In this document: positions 1 through 5,956 of the stretch, piece after piece
Layout: the number at the start of each line of letters is the position of its first letter
How positions within the stretch are numbered: the first letter of the stretch is position 1
From: Elusimicrobiota bacterium
GTDB taxonomy: Bacteria; Elusimicrobiota; Elusimicrobia; Elusimicrobiales; Elusimicrobiaceae
Assembly (NCBI GenBank): GCA_031271365.1
Contig: JAISVV010000115.1
Coordinates: forward strand, 1 to 5,956
Direction of reading: 5' to 3'
DNA length: 5,956 bases
The notes under the pieces: generated by a model
The model's input: the letters and a program-made list of their open reading frames with translations, nothing else
Told to the model about the DNA's origin: nothing
Database searches by the model: none
Program-made: the position numbers and the translations under genes

Positions 1-2
1 TT

Positions 3-230
3 GAAATGGTTGCCAGCGCGCCGCAAAGCGCGGCGGCCAGAGTGCGGCCGCTTTCCGCCGCGCCGCGCGCGGGCGCGCAGGTTTTTAACGCGGCCCGCAT
101 ATCAACCAGCGCGGCCAATACAAGCGCGGCCGGCAATGTTTTAACCTCGGCGACGCGCGCGCCGTTTACGGGCACTATACGGCCCGCCTACACCCCTATG
201 CCCGCCGCCGCCATGGTGGACCCTAAAAAA
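3..230 (+). other. Protein region: Ala/Ser/Thr/Arg/Pro-rich low-complexity N-terminal stretch
   Basis: Residues 1-76 are dominated by Ala, Ser, Thr, Arg, Gly and Pro, with no hydrophobic core long enough for a signal peptide or membrane helix. It reads as a disordered spacer. If the gene begins a short way upstream, this would be the flexible stretch after the N-terminus or after a signal peptide; that is inference, because the start is outside or at the very edge of the window. Confidence 0.6.
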
Positions 231-3200
231 TACAGCTATATCGCGGGCTTCCCTTCCCTGCTGGGCATTGCCGGCGGGGCGGCAAACATCTTTAGAATCC
301 TGCGCCAAAGCGCGCCGGCAGCCAAAGAAACGCTGCTGCGGCAAGCCGCGCAAAGCCCTTCGCTTATTGCAAAACCGGTGCAGCCCGGGCCGGAGGTCTT
401 TCGGGTAAGCAAAGATGAATCTATACAATGGCTGGCCCAAAACATGCTGGGCGAAGTCACGCCGCAATGGCTGGGCGAGGTAGCCGCAGGCACGGCGCCC
501 TTTGCGCAGGAAAGTATAGATTTTGCCAAAGCCTCCATAATAGCGGCGCGGCAGGCGGCCTTCCAAAGGCAGGCGCTGCAAAACGCCCAAAGCGTAGAGA
601 GCGCCGCCAAAGCGCAAACCGCGCGAACCCTGATAACAATTGACGCTGAAAAAATAAACGCCGCCATAAAAAAGGCAGTGCCGGTTAGAAACACCTACCT
701 GAGTTTTAACGGCTTCGGCTATTTGCAGGCATTATTTGACCGCAGAACAGAAATAAAAGACTACCGCGGCGCGGCCATGAAAGCCATTGAAAAGGCCTCC
801 GTCTCCGCGGCATGGAATTTTAGCAAAATCTACGGCGATAAACGCAGCCTCAGGGCTGAAGATTCCGTCTACCAGGGCCTCTTTGCCTTAGAGCTGCAAG
901 ACCAGCTAAACGCCGCTAAACTGCCTCAAAAAGTACAAGACGCCGTATTCAGCGTCTTTGCCGAAGGCCGCCACCTTGGAAGCGAAGCCGCCGTGGCAAA
1001 CTATCTGTCCATAAAAGACGCCAATAACCAAATGGCGCAGACGCGCGTACAAGTGGCTAAAGAAGAAGCCGCCCTTGCCGCCGCATGGGAACGCGTGGCA
1101 AGAAAACCCTTTATCAACAATCCCCACAAAGTGCTTTTTGAAACCGAAATAGCCGGCATTACCTATCAGGTGCAGCAAGGCGCGGCAATAATGGACAGCC
1201 GCACGGGCCTCATTTCCCTGCGGGGCGAAACGCTCTCCAAACAAGGCCTGCCGAAGGAAAACTTCGGCCTTACAAAAATTGTTTTGCCAAATATAAGATT
1301 TGTCATGACAAGCGACCCTAACATACCGGTTACAAAAGAGGATTTTACCAGGTTAAGCTCTATTATAAGGTTCTCCGAGCCGGTTACCGTCACCGACGAA
1401 AGCATAGTATACCGCTACAGACACAGCGACGGCAATATAATAAGGGTTATCTTCCGCCATACGGCACATAATAAATATGCGCTCGGCGCCATGTATTACG
1501 AGCGCAAAAGAGACGCCAAAGCCAATGCGCAAAAGCAAAAAAACATAGCCGCCATAAGCGTAAAGAAGAAAAAAACAACATCGGAAAGCCGCAACCCTAA
1601 GCAGGGCGGCTCCTACAGCGAAGTGCGCCGCGCCAACGGCCGCCCGGGCTGGGACGTACACCACCTGGTGCAGCGCCGGTTAATCCCCTTTATGAAGCTG
1701 ACCGACGGCAACGCGCCCTCTTTGCACATAGACCGCTACGACCACGAACTGACGCTGAGCAACGGCTTTGACCTTAAGTCGGAATACTATTTCCAGGAAA
1801 TGCTTGCCGCCGTAAGAAGGGGCGAGTACCGCAGCGTACTTGCAAGAGATATCGCCAATATCCGCTCCTTCAGCGGCGCAAAATATAATAAAGGCCTGCT
1901 TGAGGCAATAAAATACGCCAAAACTTTGCCCCAATTCCAAAAAAATACCATAACGCCCCGTCATAAGCAGGCAAGCGCGCCAAAACCCCGCAAAAACCAG
2001 GGCCAGGGCGTCCTTTTCAGCAGCATAATCCCGGGCCTGCCGCAGCTTATAAGATTAGCGGAAAAAGGCGCAGCCGCGCTAAAAAGCAATGCCGCCGCGC
2101 GCAAAGCGGCCAAAGAAGAAACCGTCGGCAATAAACTTGCGCGGGGCTATGACACTATAGAAGCGGCCCTTAAAGATAATACCGCCTGGCCGGCGGCAGA
2201 TATAGAGCGGCTTCTCTCTTCCCTGCGGGGCACGCTGGCCGCCGCGGAAGGCGTAAAAGGCGACGATTTTGCCGATATAGCCTTAACGCGCGAGGATTTT
2301 TTAAACCTCTTTATTCTAAACCACCCGCAGGAGTTTTTGACGTTTTTACAAACCGCGAAACCTGATATATTTAACAGATGGCTTACCGATATTTCCGATT
2401 ACTTTTTTGAGCCGTTTGTACACAAGCAGTCGCAATGGCTGTACAATATTAAATCCGGCTATCTTTCGGATACTTGGGGGCTTGACACAAAGCAGCCGGC
2501 GTTCATTTACCGCGGCTTTAAGCTGGAAATAGGCAATAATATAACCGCCGCGGAGCCGCAGCAAATCGCCAAAGAACTGCACAAGGGCCGCTATCCCAAA
2601 ACCTATGTGGGCGCTTCGGCGGAGTATTCTACCGGATTTCTATTTAATTATTTCCCGCAGCGAAACAGCGTGCGGGTGGAAGGCCATATTCACTTTGAAG
2701 TCCCCATGGCGGCGCCGCGGCCTGTGCAAAACCCAAAAACAATTTTTGCCCTCTACCGCATACCCACCGGCGGCGATAACCGCCGCCTGAGCATAAGCTA
2801 CGACGAGGCGGAAAAAGATTTTTATTTAGGCAACCATACCCTGCCGGAAAATACGGAAATACTTATCTACAACCCCTACCGCTCCGACTGGGATATTTAT
2901 AAAACAAAACACTCGCAAGACGCCGAACCGACGCTGGTAAAAACCGACGCCGTTTCCATAGAAATTATTGACGGCATGACGCTTTCCTCTCCGCGTAGAA
3001 ATTTGCTTTCCATACCTCTCCTCAACGAAAGCGGCGCGGTAATAAGGAATATTTTTGTAAACAGCAGATTTACCCCTAAAAAGGGCGAAACTCTCTCCAT
3101 AAGACCCATGGGCGGCAAAATGGCGCTTGTTTTATCGCGCAAAAACGTTAAAGGAACCATTACCCATAAGGAGCTGGTGTATCTCTCTGTAGCCATTGAC

Positions 3201-5956
3201 GGCAAAGCGGTTATCGCCGGCGCCGAGCTGGAAAAAGAGATTTTAGACGGACTTAACATAGCGCATAATAAAATGTGGTCTGTCTTCAGCCTTTCGGTTT
3301 TAACGGGGTTTATCGGGCTTACAAACCTGCTGGCCTCATCTCTTAAAATCTCTTTGGGGGCCGATGCCTCTTACCTCATGATGGCGCTTATACAGGCGGC
3401 CGGGTTTTTACCAACCATAGCCTCGGCCTTCCTGCGCGTTAACGGCAAAAAAGCGTTAGACAGGGTTATCTACAGCGGCATAGCCGTCTCCGTCGCGGCG
3501 ATGGCGCTGCCGATAATGTCGGGGCTTTATGTTACTCTTCCCGCAGGCGGCTTGAGCTCTACGCATTTTAACGTGCTTTTAGCCTCCATGCTTATGCTTG
3601 GCACCGGCATAACTTTAATAAACGTAGCCGCCAACCCCAGGATACAGGCAAGCTCCTCCGTGGGCAGGATAATGGTTAATAACCTGGCCTCCACTATGTG
3701 GAAGCAAATCTTCTCCGCCACTTTGGGGGTGGCGGGCTTTAGGATAGCGGCATCAATGTTCGGGTTTGAATTTCCCGTCCTCTTCCCCATATATGGCGCG
3801 CTTCTGGCTTTAGGCGGGTATTTCTACCACAAATACCAGCCCAACACCAGGGCAACCATAATCGGCCAAAAAAGCCAAAAGGGCGGCGATTCTTTGGTAA
3901 AACTTGTCGCCAAAAACCGCCTGGTGCGCGACAGCACCATTATGCTCTTTGCCTTTGCCGGCGCGGCTACTATCTTTAACAGCCACTTTACCTTAGTCTC
4001 CGGGGAGATTATTAAAATCGCCGACGCCTCCGCCGCGGTAAATAACGCCAATGCACTGCTTATGCAGGCCGGGCTTTATACCAGCGCCTTGATTCTCTCG
4101 CGCCTGCTTATAAAAGCAAAAATACCGGCCGCCGTTAACAAAATACTGGGCAATATTCAAATACTCGATAATGAAGGCGACTTTAAAGTAGTAGGCAATG
4201 TGTTGGAAAAGGCAACGCTGCTGCCGATTATAAGCGTATTTCTGATGTATACCGGCAACCCCGTTTTACAGGGGGCGGCGGTTTTCCTCTCCGGCATGGG
4301 GCTGGGTATAGTATCGCCCGTGGCAAACGGCTTTGTAAGTAAAAAGAACGACGCAAACCGGGTAAAAATCTCTATACTGCGCTCTTTGGCGGATTTCGGC
4401 AGCGCCGTACTGCCCATAGCGGCGGCGGTAGCGGCAAAAAGCTTTTTGGGCGTCTCCGACACTGGCGCGCTGGATACAAAAATCTTTATAATCCCGCAGC
4501 TATTGCTGCTGGCCCCGTTTGTCTTTGCCAAAATGCTTAGAAACGGCTACTATAACAATGATGACAGCGCCGGTAAAAACAGCGCCGACGCTAATTTATA
4601 CACCTCCTTAATCCCCGGCCTGCCGCAGTTAATAAACAGGATAAAAAACGGCCTAAGCGCAATTAAAACCCGCGCCGCCGCGCGCAAAGCGGCCAAAGCC
4701 GCGGCTGCGGCGGCGGCAGAGCAGCAGGCCGCGAGCGGGCGCATAAACATTAACTACGATACGAACCTTTCCGCCACAAGCAAGCGGCTTGTGCCCATAT
4801 CGGTTATAGGCACCGACGGCAGGGTTGTAAGCCGCATCTTCGTAGACAGCAAATTTAAACTTAAAGAAGGCGAAAGTTTGCTGATAACGCCTGATTTTAA
4901 CGAAAAATTACAAAAAAACGTCTGGAGCCTTTATTTAACTAAAAGAACTCATGTTATCGTCTCCAAAGAACTGGTTTACACCTCGCTTGAAGTTAAAAAT
5001 AACGCCATTACCGCCGAACCCTCCCTGGAGCGGGAGATTTTAGACGGCCTTAACATAGCGCACAATAAAATGTGGGCCGTATTCAGCCTTGCCATTATAG
5101 CCGGCTTTAGCGGCGTTATCAACTTAATCGCCCCGTCGCTGCAAATGGCTTTAAGCGCGGGCGGCGAAAGCTCGTTTATCGTAATGGCCCTTATACAGGG
5201 GGCGGGCTATTTACCGGCGGTGGCCTCTATCTTCCTTAAGGCGACAAATAAAAGAGGGCTTGACAGGCTTATCTACAGCGGTATGGCCGTTTCTTTGCTG
5301 GGCATGGCGCTGCCTATACCTTTTGGCCTTTACGCCGCTCTGCCGGCGGCTTTAACCGCCCCGCACATTTTAGTGCTGGGGGCGTCTATGTTCCTGGTGG
5401 GCCTTGGCTCCGCTTTTGTGGGGGTTGCCTCCAGCCCCAGGATACAGGCCAGCTCCAGCGTAGGCAAAATGACCCGTAACGGCGTAAACGCCAGTATGTG
5501 GAAGCAAATCGCCTCCGCCACCATAGGCGCGGCGGGGTTTAGGTTAGCCTCCCACTTATTCGGGGTTGATTTCCCTGTCTTATTTCCCATATACGGCGGG
5601 CTTTTAATTTTGGGCGCGGCGGCTTATAAATTTTTCCAGCCGGGCGTAAGGAATATAGCCGTAAAAAACCCCGGCCAAAGCCACGAAAATTTAGCGCAGC
5701 TTATGACAAAAAATAAGCTTGTGCGCGACAGCACCCTCATGCTTACCGTTTTTGCCGGCGTAAGCACCGTTTTTGGCGGTTACGTTACCCTGGCCGCAGG
5801 GTCGATTTTTGCGGACCCCGCCGCCTCTGCCGCCGAAAATAACGCCATGGCCTTGCTTATGCAGGCGGCTTTATACACAACCGGCATGATTTTCTCAAGA
5901 AGATTTATCGGCTTAAAAATAAACCTGCCCCAAAAGGTTAAAAAAATTATCGGCGA
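3..5956 (+). CDS. Giant modular membrane protein with HNH nuclease-like, ART-like and two tandem MFS-like domains; partial at both ends
   Basis: Reading frame 3 has no stop codon across all 1984 complete codons, so this is one gene that runs off both ends of the window. Codon choice is consistent throughout and the translation shows coherent domains, which rules out chance openness. In order it holds an Ala/Ser-rich N-terminal stretch (1-76), a helical region (77-370), a strand-rich region (376-500), an HNH nuclease-like domain (537-640), an ADP-ribosyltransferase-like region (832-967), a strand-rich domain plus a full 12-helix MFS-like domain (1000-1516), and a second copy of that pair (from about 1595) cut after eight helices. 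An ATG lies at base 6, but only five bases precede it, no ribosome binding site can be judged, and the frame is open to the edge; the true start is probably upstream. Single-domain MFS transporters are about 400-450 residues, so this protein is at least four times that length. The substrate, if it transports anything, cannot be told. I do not recognise a named gene. Confidence 0.95.
231..1115 (+). other. Protein region: mostly helical segment of unknown function
   Basis: Residues 77-371 are rich in Ala, Gln, Lys, Glu and Leu in patterns typical of amphipathic helices, for example around 150-215 and 335-370, where charged and Ala residues alternate as in a coiled coil. A more mixed part with several aromatic residues lies around 228-300. 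It opens with a mildly hydrophobic stretch (77-100) that resembles the linker repeat found later in the protein. I recognise no catalytic motif or family. Its position just before the nuclease-like domain suggests a scaffold or delivery region, which is a guess from order only. Confidence 0.5.
234..332 (+). repeat. Linker repeat, degenerate first copy (IAGFPSLL)
   Basis: Residues 78-87 read SYIAGFPSLL, which lines up with SSIIPGLPQLI at 674-683 and TSLIPGLPQLI at 1534-1544: a hydrophobic pair, then x-G-(F/L)-P-x-L. It is followed, as in the other copies, by a short amphipathic helix with Ala and basic residues. Similarity outside the core is weak, so this copy is a proposal rather than certain. 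Confidence 0.45.
1128..1502 (+). other. Protein region: strand-rich segment of unknown function
   Basis: Residues 376-500 alternate hydrophobic and polar residues in short runs typical of beta strands (for example FETEIAGITYQV near 379-390, and the stretches near 421-435 and 467-485), with few helix-like patterns. It lies directly before the basic linker and the HNH-like domain. Such a segment could be a compact domain paired with the nuclease, but I see no recognisable family signature. Confidence 0.4.
1503..1610 (+). other. Protein region: basic linker before the nuclease-like domain
   Basis: Residues 501-536 are very rich in Lys, Arg, Gln and Asn, with a run of four lysines at 521-524 and a Ser/Asn/Gly-rich end. 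This looks like a flexible, positively charged hinge. It could help nucleic acid contact by the next domain or mark a junction between modules; the sequence does not decide between these. Confidence 0.55.
1611..1922 (+). other. Protein domain: HNH/endonuclease VII-like nuclease domain of polymorphic-toxin type
   Basis: Residues 537-640. The core is W550-D-V-H553-H554-L555, followed after about 25 residues by P-S-L-H-I-D and then D580-H581 with T584, and a C-terminal helical part with a G-E-Y-R-S-V-L-A-R-D-I pattern and K-Y-N-K-G-L. In toxin-type HNH domains that I know, an HH-L motif supplies the metal-binding and general-base histidines, a later His follows a P-S-(I/L) strand, and the tail has a similar Gly...Ala...Asp-Ile and Lys-Tyr pattern. 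H553, H554 and H581 are therefore the likely active-site residues, and all are present. Such domains cut DNA or RNA and usually sit at the extreme C-terminus of a toxin; here the domain is internal, with more than 1340 residues after it. Nuclease activity is inferred, not shown. Confidence 0.7.
1923..2018 (+). other. Protein region: Pro/Lys/Gln-rich linker after the nuclease-like domain
   Basis: Residues 641-672 contain many Pro, Lys, Arg, Gln and Asn residues and no regular hydrophobic pattern. It separates the HNH-like domain from the first clear IPGLPQL linker and is probably disordered. Confidence 0.5.
2019..2117 (+). repeat. Linker repeat, second copy (SIIPGLPQLI ... AAARKAAK)
   Basis: Residues 673-705. 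It has a hydrophobic I-I-P-G-L-P-Q-L-I core, a short amphipathic helix, and the basic Ala-rich end A-A-A-R-K-A-A-K. The third copy at 4605-4697 has the same order and spacing. The DNA at 2091-2115 is identical over 25 bases to 4674-4698, which shows recent common descent or gene conversion of this stretch. It separates the HNH module from the ART-like/MFS module. Confidence 0.85.
2118..2495 (+). other. Protein region: helical segment before the ART-like domain
   Basis: Residues 706-831 look mostly helical, with Leu/Phe-rich amphipathic stretches near 725-745 and 760-800 and several aromatic residues near 792-825. No family or catalytic motif is recognised. It has no counterpart in the second repeat unit, where the linker leads directly to the strand-rich domain. 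Confidence 0.45.
2496..2903 (+). other. Protein domain: possible ADP-ribosyltransferase-like fold
   Basis: Residues 832-967. ADP-ribosyltransferases of the toxin type carry an Arg after a first strand (often YRG), an S-T-S strand, and a (Q/E)-x-E motif followed by hydrophobic residues. Here F-I-Y-R837-G-F fits the first, Y868-V-G-A-S872 followed by aromatic residues sits where S-T-S is expected, and P948-E-N-T-E952-I-L-I fits the last, with E952 as candidate catalytic Glu. The second motif is degenerate (G-A-S instead of S-T-S) and the first position of the third is Asn950 rather than Gln or Glu, so the domain may be inactive, divergent, or something else. The length of about 135 residues and strand-rich character are in keeping with the fold. 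The call rests on motif order alone. Confidence 0.4.
3000..3230 (+). other. Protein domain: small strand-rich domain preceding MFS unit A
   Basis: Residues 1000-1076 form alternating hydrophobic/polar runs with turn residues (Asn-Glu-Ser-Gly near 1008-1011, Pro-Lys-Lys-Gly near 1025-1028), suggesting a small beta domain. The same domain recurs before the second MFS unit at residues 1595-1677: G1011 aligns with G1606 and F1018 with F1613, both 595 residues apart. Since it is kept with the membrane domain in both copies, the two form one duplicated unit. Its function is unknown; an extramembrane binding or regulatory domain is plausible. Confidence 0.65.
3237..4550 (+). other. Protein domain: MFS-like 12-helix membrane domain, unit A (complete)
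   Basis: Residues 1079-1516, a length normal for a major facilitator domain. Twelve hydrophobic segments can be placed at about 1093-1115, 1123-1144, 1155-1178, 1189-1209, 1233-1253, 1257-1275, 1311-1334, 1348-1370, 1402-1417, 1420-1445, 1464-1483 and 1494-1511. The loop between helices 2 and 3 has G1148-K-K then D1153-R1154, reminiscent of the Gly-Arg-Arg part of MFS motif A, and the longer charged loop between helices 6 and 7 (1276-1310) fits the usual break between six-helix halves. Basic loops 2-3 and 6-7 predict both ends in the cytoplasm. Motifs shared with unit B include EILDGLNIAHNKMW (1079-1092), PRIQASSSVG (1212-1221), MWKQ (1232-1235) and VRDST (1308-1312). Substrate unknown; transport itself is inferred from fold. 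Confidence 0.75.
4605..4697 (+). repeat. Linker repeat, third copy (SLIPGLPQLI ... AAARKAAK)
   Basis: Residues 1535-1565, joining MFS unit A to the strand-rich domain of unit B. It matches the copy at 2019-2117 in core, spacing and basic Ala-rich end, with the same 25-base exact DNA match (4674-4698). It continues into a run of seven alanines (residues 1566-1572), absent from the other copy. By topology this linker should lie in the cytoplasm. Confidence 0.85.
4785..5033 (+). other. Protein domain: small strand-rich domain preceding MFS unit B
   Basis: Residues 1595-1677, the second copy of the domain at 1000-1076. Shared features are a Pro-Ile or Ile-Pro strand, a turn ending in Gly, I-F-V-(N/D)-S-(R/K)-F, a Lys-x-Gly-Glu turn, and K-E-L-V-Y before the membrane domain. 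Unit B is about four residues longer in this part, judging by the change of offset from 595 to 599. Divergence here is greater than in the membrane domain. Confidence 0.65.
5034..5956 (+). other. Protein domain: MFS-like membrane domain, unit B (cut by window end after helix 8)
   Basis: Residues 1678-1984 and onward. It aligns along its length with unit A at an offset of 599-600 residues: E1678, W1691, M1832-W1833 and D1909 match E1079, W1092, M1232-W1233 and D1310. Hydrophobic segments corresponding to helices 1-8 of unit A are present. The loop between helices 2 and 3 has N-K-R then D-R, similar to G-K-K and D-R in unit A. The window ends in the basic loop after helix 8, so four more helices are expected beyond base 5956. 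By eye roughly half or more of the residues are identical to unit A in the first half, so this is a real paralogous copy. Function as for unit A. Confidence 0.75.

Larger units (their letters stand above)
3000..5956 (+). repeat. Long diverged tandem duplication (beta domain + MFS), period about 1.8 kb
   Basis: Bases 3000 to about 4157 correspond to about 4785-5956, with an offset of 1785 bases at the start rising to 1797-1800 in the membrane domain. Some DNA remains identical between copies, for example tatgtggaagcaaatc at 3695-3710 and 5495-5510, and gtgcgcgacagcacc at 3924-3938 and 5721-5735. Many synonymous differences elsewhere show that the duplication is old and under protein-level constraint. 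Unit A continues past 4157 to about 4550; the matching part of unit B is outside the window. Confidence 0.85.

Noticed and set aside
6..8. ATG at base 6 as the start codon
   Set aside because: Only five bases precede it, so no ribosome binding site can be assessed; the frame is open to the edge and the following residues are low complexity with no signal peptide. It remains possible but unsupported.
141..694. Overlapping open stretches on the minus strand (141-617, 236-694) and a + strand one at 428-643
   Set aside because: They are in other frames across the coherent frame-3 protein, have Cys/Arg/Gly/Ala-rich composition typical of antisense translation of GC-rich coding DNA, and show no domains.
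1500..1580. Runs of seven A (near 1537-1543 and 1569-1575) as programmed frameshift sites
   Set aside because: Frame 3 remains open and meaningful on both sides of each run, leading directly into the HNH-like domain, so no shift is needed. Similar runs near 1938 and 4912 behave the same way.
906..5590. Further minus-strand open stretches such as 906-1244, 2897-3259, 4157-4531 and 5330-5590
   Set aside because: They mirror the coding strand. The pair at 3527-3790 and 5330-5590 even resemble each other only because they lie opposite the duplicated MFS units.
3000..5956. Tandem duplication as an assembly artefact or as two separate transporter genes
   Set aside because: The copies differ at many synonymous and non-synonymous sites, so they are not a duplicated read region, and there is no stop, start or gap between them.
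1..5956. CRISPR array, transposon ends, tRNA or rRNA, promoter or terminator
   Set aside because: No regularly spaced short repeats, terminal inverted repeats, tRNA-like cloverleaf or intergenic gap was seen; all bases are taken by one coding frame.

Overview
The whole window lies inside one protein-coding gene. Frame 3 of the + strand stays open from base 3 to base 5954 (1984 codons) with no stop, and neither the start nor the stop of the gene is clearly in the window. There is no intergenic DNA, RNA gene, promoter, terminator, CRISPR array or insertion sequence. Residue n of the visible protein starts at base 3n, and residue numbers below use that scale.

Layout: (1) residues 1-76, an Ala/Ser/Thr/Arg/Pro-rich low-complexity stretch; (2) residues 77-370, mostly helical, opening with a degenerate copy of a linker motif; (3) residues 376-500, strand-rich; (4) residues 501-536, a basic linker; (5) residues 537-640, an HNH/endonuclease-VII-like nuclease domain of the kind found in polymorphic toxins; (6) a Pro/Lys linker, then a clear IPGLPQL linker repeat at 673-705; (7) residues 707-831, helical; (8) residues 832-967, a domain that weakly resembles an ADP-ribosyltransferase; (9) residues 1000-1076, a small strand-rich domain, followed by a complete 12-helix major-facilitator (MFS)-like membrane domain at 1079-1516; (10) a second IPGLPQL linker at 1535-1566; (11) a second copy of the strand-rich domain and of the MFS-like domain from about 1595, cut by the window edge after membrane helix 8.

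The two MFS units are an ancient internal duplication about 1.8 kb apart, still recognisable in both protein and DNA. The linker repeats sit at the joints between modules, so the protein looks assembled from exchangeable blocks. By the positive-inside pattern, the nuclease-like and ADP-ribosyltransferase-like domains should face the cytoplasm, unless an upstream segment or processing changes that.

Organism: GC is moderate to slightly high, with very frequent ATA, AGA and AGG codons. Giant modular ORFs combining an Ala/Ser-rich N-terminus with MFS-like domains make me think of host-associated Elusimicrobiota. This is recollection and inference, not something the sequence proves. The biological role is unknown; a giant membrane-embedded polymorphic-toxin-like or surface protein is the best working description.
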